Source: an uncultured Lachnospiraceae bacterium
GTDB lineage: Bacteria; Bacillota_A; Clostridia; Lachnospirales; Lachnospiraceae
DNA: 7,677 bases
NCBI GenBank assembly: GCA_910585855.1
Contig: CAJUGZ010000214.1
Location: forward strand, 1-7,677
Direction: 5' to 3'
Both the position numbers and the translations under genes were made by a program. The notes beneath the pieces were generated by a model that saw only the letters and a program-made list of their open reading frames with translations, was not told the origin of the DNA and searched no databases. This document shows, piece by piece, positions 1 to 6,138 of this stretch. Every line of letters begins with the position of its first letter. Positions within the stretch are counted from its first letter, which is position 1.

Positions 1-130
1 CGTTTTGGTTGTGGTGAGGGCGAATTGCGCCCCGGTTCGTCCGGTTGGATGAACCAAAATCAGAAGCCGTAGACTTTCTTACCGTTTGGAGCGGAGCAGG
101 CAAAAAACAGGAGCAAACCGCCTCTTGCGT
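1..130 (-). repeat. Dispersed non-coding repeat, left copy (inverted relative to 7437-7580)
   Basis: Read on the minus strand, this stretch aligns with the plus strand near the right end of the window. The core, 15-53, matches 7523-7561 in 37 of 39 positions; the only differences are an AG/GA pair. Weaker similarity continues on both sides, for example shared TGCCTGCT-like and CTTCTG blocks. The core contains a short GC-rich hairpin (GGGCG, AATTG, CGCCC). No convincing ORF covers it, so it looks like a multicopy intergenic element rather than a gene end. The rest of the gap before the kinase (131-379) shows no recognisable feature. I do not know a family name for this repeat. Confidence 0.75.
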
Positions 131-379
131 CCGGTGAAAGCCAATTCTTTCTGGTAGTATTCTATCTGCAAAAGCCAAATGAAAGATAGAAATAAGATAC
201 ACTTACAAAAGTGTGAAATCGTTGATTGGTATGTGATTTTCACTTTGAAATTATCATGGAAATGGATAATTTTAGGGTATTATCTTTTTGATAAAGTGTC
301 TTACAATGGAAAAGAATATTTTATTTTTGGACATAGGAAAAGTGGGTTTCTGCCTATGACAACAGAAAGGATTTTATTT

Positions 380-1741
380 ATGAAAAGTATGAAACGGAAG
401 ATTAATTTGCAGTTTTGGTGGATAGCTGGGTTGTCTTCTGTACTGACAGCAGCATTTGTAACAATTATTTTTTTCCAAGTGTTTCAGCAGGAGGTGTTTG
501 AGGATTTAAAGACTTATGCAAAATTGCTGGAAAGCAGCGGGGTGCTGGAACAAGAGGAACAGACAGCAAATTTGGAAAATTTTGGTGATTTGCGGATTAC
601 TGTAATTGCAGAGGACGGAACAGTAGTATTTGATAATTATGCTGAAACGGAGCAGTTGGATAATCATGCCGATCGGATTGAAGTAGAGCAGGCATTTCAA
701 AAAGGATTTGGACAAAAAGTGCGTCGTTCTGTTACTTTACAGGAAAGTACTTTTTATTATGCACTGCCGCTTTCAGGAAATCGAGTTCTGCGGGTAGCAA
801 AAGATGCTGGAAGTATTTGGGGAATTGTAATAAAAGCAGTGCCGCTTACTGTTTTGGTCATGCTTTTTATGTTTGGAATTTGTACGGCAGTGGCTCGTAT
901 GCTGGCAAAAAGTATGTTAAATCCGATTGAGCAGATGGCAGAGCATTTAGATGATGAAAAGGGAGTGATTGCCTATCGGGAATTGACGCCATTTATAGAA
1001 ATGATACAAAAACAACATGCCGATATTTTAAAAGGAGCAAAGATGCGGCAGGAATTTACCGCAAATGTTTCTCATGAATTAAAAACGCCACTAACGGCGA
1101 TATCTGGTTATGCAGAATTGATTGAAAATGGAATGGCATCTGCAGAACATGCTGTTGCATTTGCTGCTGAAATTCACAAAAGTTCCAATCGTCTGCTGAA
1201 GTTGATCAATGATATTATCCGTCTTTCTGAATTAGATAGTTCAAGGGTACAGATGGAGTTAGAACAGGTGGATTTATATGAGTGTGCCAAGGAATGTATG
1301 GACTGGCTTTTAAAAAGTGCAAAGGATCATGGAGTTACAATGCAGCTATTTGGAACGAAAGAGATAGTATATGCAGATCGGAACATGATGGAGGAATTAA
1401 TCTATAATCTTTGTGACAATGCGATTCGCTATAATAATCCGGGTGGAAAGGTAAGTATTACTATTACAAAACATGCAGACTGTGTTTATTTGATTGTAAA
1501 AGATGATGGAATTGGTATTTCGAAGGAGCATCAGGAGCGGATTTTTGAACGGTTTTATCGGGTGGATAAAAGCCGATCGAAGTCTACGGGAGGGACAGGA
1601 TTAGGGCTTGCTATTGTAAAGCATATTTTAGCACAGCATCAGATTGAGATGGAATTAGTTAGTGAGATTGGAAAGGGAACAGAGATTAAGGTAATATTTC
1701 GTATGGATGCCAATGAAAAATTGATGCAGCAGATAAAATAG
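380..1741 (+). CDS. PhoR-like membrane sensor histidine kinase
   Basis: A 453-residue two-component sensor kinase expected to sit in the cytoplasmic membrane, autophosphorylate on histidine and pass the phosphate to a response regulator. Visible in order: first membrane helix about residues 13-33; an extracytoplasmic PhoR-type sensor region about 35-145 (LRITVIAEDGTVVFDN followed by a second strand set ending FYYALPL); second membrane helix about 148-171; a short linker with no clear HAMP; HisKA with NVSHELKTPLTAISGY and phospho-acceptor His232; and the ATPase domain with N box (Asn347), G1 box DDGIGI (375-380), F box FERFYRVDKSRS and G2 box GGTGLGLAIV (404-413). All catalytic boxes are intact. 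The start at 380 is chosen because GAAAGG at 365-370 lies 9 nt before it and the membrane helix follows directly. The frame stays open back to 179, but that extension has no ribosome binding site. Kinases of this type usually follow a response regulator gene; none is present here. The signal sensed is unknown. Confidence 0.93.
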   Translation: MKSMKRKINLQFWWIAGLSSVLTAAFVTIIFFQVFQQEVFEDLKTYAKLLESSGVLEQEEQTANLENFGDLRITVIAEDGTVVFDNYAETEQLDNHADRIEVEQAFQKGFGQKVRRSVTLQESTFYYALPLSGNRVLRVAKDAGSIWGIVIKAVPLTVLVMLFMFGICTAVARMLAKSMLNPIEQMAEHLDDEKGVIAYRELTPFIEMIQKQHADILKGAKMRQEFTANVSHELKTPLTAISGYAELIENGMASAEHAVAFAAEIHKSSNRLLKLINDIIRLSELDSSRVQMELEQVDLYECAKECMDWLLKSAKDHGVTMQLFGTKEIVYADRNMMEELIYNLCDNAIRYNNPGGKVSITITKHADCVYLIVKDDGIGISKEHQERIFERFYRVDKSRSKSTGGTGLGLAIVKHILAQHQIEMELVSEIGKGTEIKVIFRMDANEKLMQQIK

Positions 1742-1755
1742 GGAGGAAGGTTTGT

Positions 1756-1809
1756 ATGCAGGGAGGATGCCAAATTCGAAACGGAAAAAGAATTTCTACT
1801 GTGAGTTAA
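1756..1809 (+). other. 17-codon ORF behind a strong RBS; possible truncated gene start
   Basis: GGAGGAAGG begins right after the kinase stop (1742-1750) and is ideally placed for the ATG at 1756. The frame reads only MQGGCQIRNGKRISTVS before TAA at 1807-1809. The sequence from about 1760 resembles the repeat motif at 7437-7462, so the downstream gene of the kinase operon may have been cut off within its first codons by a repeat or by recombination. It could equally be a leader peptide or chance. No similarity to a known small protein is recognised. Confidence 0.25.
1760..1783 (+). repeat. Short dispersed motif shared with 7437-7462
   Basis: GGGAGGATGCCAAATTCG followed by AAACGG here matches GGGAGGACGCCAGATTCG followed by AAAACGG at the right end of the window, with about two substitutions and one indel over 24 bases. 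Both copies lie shortly after the stop codon of a plus-strand gene, in the same orientation. Similarity does not obviously continue beyond the motif, so this is either a very degenerate copy of the longer repeat or only its conserved end. Confidence 0.55.
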
Positions 1810-1863
1810 CTGACTGCCTCTGGCGTTGAAAGAACCCCTTTTAAAGAAAAAAGAAAAAATGAT

Positions 1864-1892
1864 TTTACTTCTTTGCCAAAATCAGGTATACT
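1864..1892 (+). promoter_or_regulatory. Candidate sigma-A promoter for purA
   Basis: TTTACT at 1864-1869 and TATACT at 1887-1892 are separated by 17 bp. This would start transcription near 1899 and leave a leader of about 100 nt before purA. The -10 region lies in AAATCAGGTATACT, which is nearly identical (13 of 14) to the -10 region of the HD-GYP gene on the opposite strand at 5978-5991. A second possible -10 (TATAAT, 1969-1974) lacks a good -35. Confidence 0.5.
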
Positions 1893-1951
1893 AGACTAGG
1901 AAATTGGATTTGTGGCTTGTGGATTTTGTATGGGTAAGCCTAAAGTCTATC

Positions 1952-1972
1952 TATATACGGATATCGTATATA
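1952..1972. promoter_or_regulatory. Perfect dyad TATATACG-N5-CGTATATA before purA
   Basis: Two 8-bp arms (1952-1959 and 1965-1972) form a perfect inverted repeat around a 5-bp centre. The site lies 18 bp before the purA ribosome binding site and overlaps the alternative -10 box at 1969-1974. Size and symmetry fit an operator for a dimeric regulator. The arms are AT-rich, so chance or a weak RNA hairpin remain possible. No regulator is encoded nearby. Confidence 0.4.
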
Positions 1973-2003
1973 ATAAAGAAAGAACAGAATGGAGGACTAT
2001 TAT

Positions 2004-3287
2004 ATGGTAAGGGCAATCGTAGGAGCGAATTGGGGAGATGAAGGCAAGGGTAAAATTACCGATATGCTTGCAAAAGAATCGGATATTATTATTCGTTTTC
2101 AGGGGGGCAGCAATGCCGGACATACCATTATCAATAATTATGGGAAGTTTGCACTGCATTTGCTTCCGTCTGGCGTATTTTATCATCATACAACAAGTAT
2201 TATAGGTAACGGGGTTGCTTTAAATATTCCATATTTGTTGAAAGAGATAAAAGAATTGGAGAGTAAGGGTGTTCCGACACCAAAGATTTTGGTTTCTGAC
2301 AGAGCGCAGATTTTAATGCCATATCATATTTTACAGGATACGTATGAGGAGGCAAGACTTGCTGGAAAGTCATTTGGATCGACAAAATCTGGAATTGCGC
2401 CGTTTTATTCGGATAAATATGCAAAAATTGGATTTCAAGTCAGTGAATTGTTTGATGAAGCATATTTAAAAGAAAAAGTAGAAAGAGTTTGTGAGATAAA
2501 AAATGTATTATTTGAACATCTTTATCATAAAGAAGCATTAAAACCGGAAGAGGTATTTCAGACCCTGTTAGAGTATAGGGAGATGATAAAACCTTATCTT
2601 TGTGATGTATCCTTATATCTTTATCAGGCGATAAAAGACGGAAAACGAATTTTATTAGAGGGTCAGTTAGGCTCATTAAAAGATCCCGATCATGGGATTT
2701 ATCCAATGGTGACTTCTTCTTCTACACTGGCTGCTTATGGGGCAATTGGTGCAGGGATTCCGCCATATGAAATAAAAAATATTACTACTGTGGTAAAGGC
2801 ATATTCAAGTGCAGTAGGAGCGGGTGCATTTGTCAGTGAGATTTTTGGAGAAGAGGCAGAGGAACTTCGAAAAAGAGGCGGTGACGGCGGAGAATATGGT
2901 GCAACGACCGGACGTCCTAGACGGATGGGGTGGTTTGATGCCGTAGCAACAAAGTATGGCTGCCGAGTTCAGGGAACAACGGAAGTGGCACTTACTGTTT
3001 TGGATGTATTGGGATATTTAGATGAGATTCCTATGTGTGTAGGATATGAAATAGACGGAAAGATTGTAACAGATTTTCCGACTACCGTATGGCTAGAAAA
3101 AGCAAAGCCAGTTTTCAAAAAATATCCGGGATGGAAATGTGATATTCGTGGTATTCGAAACTATGACGAACTTCCAAAGGAATGTAAAGATTATATTGAT
3201 GCGATTGAACGGGAGATAGAAGTACCAATTACATTGGTATCAAATGGACCGGGAAGAGAAGACATCATCATCCGAACCCAAAAGTAG
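2004..3287 (+). CDS. purA: Adenylosuccinate synthetase
   Basis: PurA joins IMP and aspartate using GTP to make adenylosuccinate, the first committed step from IMP to AMP, in the cytoplasm. The 427-residue product has the usual family length. Visible motifs: GANWGDEGKGK (7-17) with catalytic Asp12 and Lys15; GGSNAGHT (34-41) with catalytic His40; the segment GSTKSGIAPFYSDKYAKIG (125-143); EGQLGSLKDPDHGIYPMVTSSS; and the nucleotide-binding loop TTGRPRR (301-307). Compared with the textbook enzyme, TTGKGIGPAYEDKxARxG reads STKSGIAPFYSDKYAKIG, and EGAQG..LDIDHGTYP reads EGQLGSLKDPDHGIYP. I associate these changes with the clostridial PurA subgroup rather than with decay. Start choice: GGAGG at 1991-1995 lies 8 nt before ATG 2004. 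The in-frame ATG at 1989 would overlap that site and adds MEDYY, so it is less likely. The gene appears monocistronic. Confidence 0.97.
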   Translation: MVRAIVGANWGDEGKGKITDMLAKESDIIIRFQGGSNAGHTIINNYGKFALHLLPSGVFYHHTTSIIGNGVALNIPYLLKEIKELESKGVPTPKILVSDRAQILMPYHILQDTYEEARLAGKSFGSTKSGIAPFYSDKYAKIGFQVSELFDEAYLKEKVERVCEIKNVLFEHLYHKEALKPEEVFQTLLEYREMIKPYLCDVSLYLYQAIKDGKRILLEGQLGSLKDPDHGIYPMVTSSSTLAAYGAIGAGIPPYEIKNITTVVKAYSSAVGAGAFVSEIFGEEAEELRKRGGDGGEYGATTGRPRRMGWFDAVATKYGCRVQGTTEVALTVLDVLGYLDEIPMCVGYEIDGKIVTDFPTTVWLEKAKPVFKKYPGWKCDIRGIRNYDELPKECKDYIDAIEREIEVPITLVSNGPGREDIIIRTQK

Positions 3288-3359
3288 GGGTCAGACGCCG
3301 AACCCCAAAGAAACGTCTATACCGGGCAGATTAAAGCTTTTTTTTGTCGGGAATATACA

Positions 3360-3499
3360 GCCGGAAGCCGAAGAGAGGTCTGCGCAGGGTCATCATTTCC
3401 CGTCGGCACTTAGGCACTGTATTTTAGTGCCTTAGTGTCCGCTACGAGGAAATGCTAAGCGAGAGCGGGCTCGGAGTGGACCTCTCTTCGGCTTCCGGC
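3360..3499. repeat. 140-bp nested palindromic element
   Basis: The outer arms are a perfect 21-bp inverted repeat, 3360-3380 and 3479-3499. Inside, 3394-3400 (CATTTCC) pairs with 3448-3454 (GGAAATG). An inner hairpin pairs 3412-3418 with 3426-3432 around GTATTTT, extended by 3405-3410 with 3434-3439 including one G-T wobble. The inner arm contains the tandem unit GGCACTTAGGCACT. The element is more GC-rich than its surroundings and lies between the convergent purA and SEC-C genes. No U-run follows either arm, so it is not a standard terminator. It looks like a MITE-like or REP-like repeat, or a structured RNA. No target duplication is visible. The flanks, 3288-3359 and 3500-3547, hold only G- or C-rich tail motifs and no gene. 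Confidence 0.8.
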
Positions 3500-3547
3500 G
3501 TCCCCTTCTTCAAAATTTCATTTCCCTTTAGCGTCCCCCTCCCTTCT

Positions 3548-4054
3548 TTAAGCATTTTTTCCACAGCATTTTTTGTATTTTTTTCCGCTGCCGCATGGGC
3601 AAGGATCATTTGGATAGATTTTTTTATCTTTTACAATAGTAGTAGAACTTTTTTGTGCTTTATAAAGTTCGTTTCTTTTTTCCTGTGAAAGAAGATTATT
3701 CCACTGAGGAAGGGTATAGAGCCATTCTGCTTTTGCTGCAACCATATTGTAATAGAGTTTCTCTTTTTCATAGCAAAGGGAAACTTTGGTATCTTCCGTC
3801 ATTTCTTCGATAGGATTTGGGGTAATTAAACTGTCGTTGATACCATCTAAAAAGCCAACCATAATTTTTAATTCACAGTTAAACTTTTCTGCCAGTTCTT
3901 TTACTGTTCCTTCTACCACGGTTTCTGGTTCGGATAATATTTGTTCATAGATTCCTTTTTCAATTTGAAAGTAATTAGTCCAAAGAGCCGTACTTTCTTG
4001 TTCGCTGATTTCTTCGGAGTAGGCTTCCTGTCTCCACGATTCTAATAATGTCAT
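3548..4054 (-). CDS. Small SEC-C motif protein
   Basis: A 168-residue soluble protein ending in a SEC-C zinc-binding motif, PCPCGSGKKYKKCCGK, with Cys152, Cys154, Cys163 and Cys164 as the metal ligands. The same motif ends SecA and occurs in many small Firmicute proteins. The N-terminal 140 residues are acidic and helix-rich (IEKGIYEQILSEPETVVEGTVKELAEKF), with no domain I can name. No membrane helix or signal peptide is present. The start is supported by AAAGGA 6 nt before the ATG on the minus strand. The gene converges with purA and is divergent from the structured RNA region. Adaptor or ribosome-associated roles have been suggested for SEC-C proteins, but nothing here fixes the function. 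Confidence 0.88.
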   Translation of the reverse strand: MTLLESWRQEAYSEEISEQESTALWTNYFQIEKGIYEQILSEPETVVEGTVKELAEKFNCELKIMVGFLDGINDSLITPNPIEEMTEDTKVSLCYEKEKLYYNMVAAKAEWLYTLPQWNNLLSQEKRNELYKAQKSSTTIVKDKKIYPNDPCPCGSGKKYKKCCGKNA

Positions 4055-4155
4055 GTTTGTTTCCTTTCTGCATCTCTTATGCCTGTTTTATAGAATTGTT
4101 CTCTTTTTTTTACATTTTAATGTATAAAGAGCGATTTTGTGTTAATAATAAAAAT

Positions 4156-4366
4156 ATCGGAAGCAGCGAAAGCTTCTGATAACAAAGCCATTCACATAAT
4201 GTGAGGCATTTGCTTACCTCTACTGTCTGCCGAAACCCAAATGGATTCCCCCTCCATTCAGAAGGTTTGTACCGATTGGTACAGGCAGTAGAAGGACGAA
4301 AGAGAAAAGTAATACTTATCCTCCCCTTTTTGAGTTGCCCTGTCGGATGCGATGGGGCAATTTTTT
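4156..4366 (+). ncRNA. Candidate structured RNA with its own terminator, family not recognised
   Basis: Several stems can be drawn on the plus strand. ATCGGAAGC/GCTTCTGAT (4156-4164 with 4172-4180) has one G-U pair. GCC plus TCACA pair with TGTGA plus GGC (4187-4207). A three-way junction is closed by CCTCTACTG (4217-4225) against CAGTAG, a bulged A, and AGG (4286-4295). It encloses AAACC/GGTTT (4233-4237, 4264-4268) with AATGGA/TCCATT (4240-4245, 4253-4258), and GTACC/GGTAC (4269-4273, 4278-4282). A strong terminator ends it. The plus strand is favoured because G-U wobbles in the first hairpin and the terminator would be A-C mismatches on the other strand. It could be a free small RNA of about 200 nt, or a regulatory leader of the membrane-protein gene at 4495. 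Known riboswitch core motifs I checked by eye (TPP, SAM, c-di-GMP, T-box) do not fit. The 5' end is uncertain and no good promoter is visible. Confidence 0.5.
4335..4366 (+). terminator. Intrinsic terminator of the candidate RNA
   Basis: TTGCCC (4335-4340) pairs with GGGCAA (4355-4360). The stem continues through U-G, G-U, U-A, C-G and G-C pairs to a GATG loop, giving an 11-bp stem, followed directly by six T (4361-4366) and then a further T-rich stretch. It terminates plus-strand transcription about 130 nt before the small membrane-protein gene. Confidence 0.85.
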
Positions 4367-4494
4367 GTTGTTTTTTAGTATGACAACGGAACTATTATAC
4401 AAGTTATTTGGGATTTTGTCTAGTGGTAATCCGAAAACAGATATGGTAGAATAGAGTAGGAAGTGTGTTTGACTGGCTGTGAGAGGAGGAAATT

Positions 4495-4734
4495 ATGAAG
4501 AAATCATTTCGGCGGATAGCGGCATTAATCGGGGCAGTTTTGCTTTTAGGAATGTATGGGATGACTTTGGCAGCAGCTTTTTTAGATCGCTCGGCAGGAC
4601 AGGCATGGCTAAAGGCAAGTATTACGGCTACGATTTTAGTTCCGGTTCTGCTCTATGCTATTTTACTGGTAGAACGTGGACTTCGGGGGCAGGCAGATGT
4701 GAAACAGGAGTCAAAAGCATCGGAGAAAAAATAG
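4495..4734 (+). CDS. Small two-helix membrane protein, function unknown
   Basis: A 79-residue protein with a basic N-terminus (MKKSFRR), a hydrophobic helix at about 8-30 (IAALIGAVLLLGMYGMTLAAAFL), a short polar turn (DRSAGQ), a second helix at about 40-59 (ATILVPVLLYAILLVE) and a charged C-terminal tail of about 20 residues. This predicts a hairpin in the cytoplasmic membrane with both ends inside. The start is well supported by GAGGAGGA 5-6 nt upstream. It lies downstream of the terminated structured RNA and converges with the HD-GYP gene. No convincing promoter was found between 4367 and 4484, so expression might depend on read-through of the terminator. An overlapping frame starting at 4479 lacks a ribosome binding site. 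I recognise no family. Confidence 0.8.
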   Translation: MKKSFRRIAALIGAVLLLGMYGMTLAAAFLDRSAGQAWLKASITATILVPVLLYAILLVERGLRGQADVKQESKASEKK

Positions 4735-4752
4735 AAGAATAAGAGAATTTTT

Positions 4753-4819
4753 TATCGGCAGCAAAACAAAAGGCAAGTTGGTATTTGGTACGGTGTATAT
4801 TTGGGGTTTGCTGCCGATA
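4753..4819. repeat. 67-bp stem-loop with perfect 13-bp arms
   Basis: TATCGGCAGCAAA (4753-4765) is repeated in perfect inversion as TTTGCTGCCGATA (4807-4819), with 41 bp between. It lies between the convergent membrane-protein and HD-GYP genes, where a bidirectional terminator would be expected. However, the T-run lies before the left arm on the plus strand, not after either arm, so it does not read as a standard intrinsic terminator in either direction. Confidence 0.7.
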
Positions 4820-4856
4820 TATTTAAATTAGTATTCAGGTTGTGTCAAAAACGGTT

Positions 4857-5939
4857 TTAGTCAAGCAGTTCCTTGATATGGAGATCAGTGCGGGTTGCTA
4901 AATCCAGAAAAGTAGAGCCAATTTGAACCAATGGACGAGTAAGATTATATTTATTGATTAGTACAATTTGGGCACGTTCTCCATTACTTAATAGGACGGT
5001 ATGCTGAATAAAATTATAAGTAACTCTAGATAAGAACGTCATCAACATTTGTGAATCAAACTTATGATAGCCGTTTTCCTCTAGTTCCTTTAGTGCCAGA
5101 AAGGGAGAGAGTGCTTTTCCGTCTGTTTCTTTCATAATCATAGTGTCATAGACATCAGCAATGGCTATAATACGGGAAATCGGATTGATATTTTTAGATG
5201 GCACTTGTAATGGAAAACCGCTTTTGTCAAGTCGTTCATGATGCGTAAGTACGGTTTGTTTGATACGGATATCAATCGCTTTGTCTTTAATTAAGTTATA
5301 CCCAAGTATGGTATGTTTATCATAGCGTCCTTTTTCTAATTCCTGTTTAAAAGTAAAACCTTTTAGTTCTTCTTCTGGAAGTTTTAAAATGCCAATATCA
5401 TGTAAAAGAGCAGAAACGGCAATCGGTTCGAGGTCACTTGGATGAAAATTCATCCATTTTGCAAGAATCTGAGCAAGCAGGGCGACGTTGATAGAGTGAG
5501 TATAGAGATTCTCAGCATTTTTTTTCATATGGAACAGCATATTGCATAGATTCATATCGCTTTCTGATTTTTCTACAATTTGATTTAGCATATTTAGAAG
5601 AACTGGTACATCCACATCACTGTTTTTTTCTGCAATTTCCTTTAGATTTTCGGATAGAGTGTCTTCTGCAATTTGAAATTTTTCTTTAAATTCTTCAAAT
5701 TTCTTTTCATTAATTTTCGGTATATCCCCGGGAACAGGACTAGCTGCAGGAGGAGGAAATCCGTCTGGTTGATAGTCTATGATGACATATTCAATAAAAT
5801 GTCTGGCTAAAAGAGTCATAACGTCTTTTGTTACAGCAGTGCCTTCTGGAATTAAAATAGCACCTGAACTGGAATGAACGTTATTTGCAATGACCATACC
5901 TTTGCGCAGGCGGTCTGTATGTATTCGAAGATGTGACAT
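4857..5939 (-). CDS. HD-GYP-type phosphohydrolase with altered GYP signature
   Basis: A 360-residue cytoplasmic protein. Residues 1-60 (LRKGMVIANNVHSSSGAILIPEGTAVTKDVMTLL) resemble the N-terminal module often found before HD-GYP domains. A proline-rich linker follows at 62-73, then a charged helical stretch, and the HD domain from about 140. Metal-site residues are visible: His148, His180-Asp181 (LLHDIG), His209, His233-His234 and Asp262 (ADVYD). Classical HD-GYP proteins hydrolyse cyclic di-GMP and carry HDIGK and HHExxDGxGYP. Here these read HDIGI and HHERLDKSGFP, so the metal ligands are kept but the lysine, the DG and the tyrosine are changed. The activity may therefore be intact, altered or sensory only. 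AGGA lies about 8 nt before the ATG on the minus strand. The gene has its own promoter and no regulator or diguanylate cyclase neighbour in the window. Confidence 0.9.
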   Translation of the reverse strand: MSHLRIHTDRLRKGMVIANNVHSSSGAILIPEGTAVTKDVMTLLARHFIEYVIIDYQPDGFPPPAASPVPGDIPKINEKKFEEFKEKFQIAEDTLSENLKEIAEKNSDVDVPVLLNMLNQIVEKSESDMNLCNMLFHMKKNAENLYTHSINVALLAQILAKWMNFHPSDLEPIAVSALLHDIGILKLPEEELKGFTFKQELEKGRYDKHTILGYNLIKDKAIDIRIKQTVLTHHERLDKSGFPLQVPSKNINPISRIIAIADVYDTMIMKETDGKALSPFLALKELEENGYHKFDSQMLMTFLSRVTYNFIQHTVLLSNGERAQIVLINKYNLTRPLVQIGSTFLDLATRTDLHIKELLD

Positions 5940-5977
5940 AAATTTATTCCTGCCTTCTATACTTTTTTATGAGAAAT

Positions 5978-6006
5978 ATTATACCTGATTTAAAGAAGAA
6001 AGAAAA
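5978..6006 (-). promoter_or_regulatory. Candidate promoter for the HD-GYP gene
   Basis: Read on the minus strand, a perfect -10 (TATAAT, plus coordinates 5978-5983) lies 17 bp from a weak -35 (TTTTCT, 6001-6006). Its context AAATCAGGTATAAT matches the purA promoter context in 13 of 14 bases. The expected leader is about 30 nt. Confidence 0.5.
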
Positions 6007-6043
6007 GTATTAATCATGCAATTTATAAAAAATGTAAACGATT

Positions 6044-6138
6044 GGAGGTGAAAGAGGCAGATAGGAGTAATTGGAAGGAAGAAACTGGATTTTTTAATAG
6101 GGTTTTTGAAGGATATTTATGGTACTCTTGAAAAATGA
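6044..6138 (+). other. Orphan perfect Shine-Dalgarno with a 25-codon frame lacking ATG
   Basis: GGAGGTGA at 6044-6051 is an ideal ribosome binding site but has no ATG, GTG or TTG at the right distance. Nine nucleotides later an ATA codon (6061) opens a frame reading GVIGRKKLDFLIGFLKDIYG then TLEK to TGA at 6136-6138, which is amphipathic and protein-like. It might be a small peptide gene whose start mutated from ATG to ATA, or coincidence. The rest of the gap 5940-6191 holds the two divergent promoters and nothing else recognised. Confidence 0.15.

Noticed and set aside
179..379. N-terminal extension of the kinase frame by 67 residues
   Set aside because: The ATG at 179 has no ribosome binding site, the extension resembles no sensor domain, and a good RBS serves the ATG at 380 directly before the first membrane helix.
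3287..3345. purA terminator
   Set aside because: GGGGT/ACCCC after the stop forms only a 5-bp stem and is not followed by T; the later T-run (3338-3346) is not preceded by a convincing GC-rich hairpin.
3244..3688. Two plus-strand frames (3244-3435 and 3452-3688)
   Set aside because: They cover the palindrome and the antisense of the SEC-C gene, have no RBS, and their translations are low-complexity and serine- or phenylalanine-rich.
4111..4124. TACATT-tt-AATGTA dyad upstream of the SEC-C gene as an operator
   Set aside because: It is short and purely AT-rich apart from one base pair per arm, and no convincing promoter could be placed around it.
4156..4170. GGAAGCAGC as part of an SRP RNA
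   Set aside because: It resembles the conserved loop of bacterial SRP RNA by a few bases only; the surrounding pairing does not give the SRP helix 8 structure.
4201..4383. 60-codon plus-strand frame starting at GTG
   Set aside because: It runs through the paired stems and terminator of the candidate RNA, has no RBS, and its translation looks non-protein.
4479..4742. Overlapping 87-codon frame over the small membrane-protein gene
   Set aside because: It has no RBS, and the alternative frame at 4495 has a strong RBS and a coherent two-helix protein.
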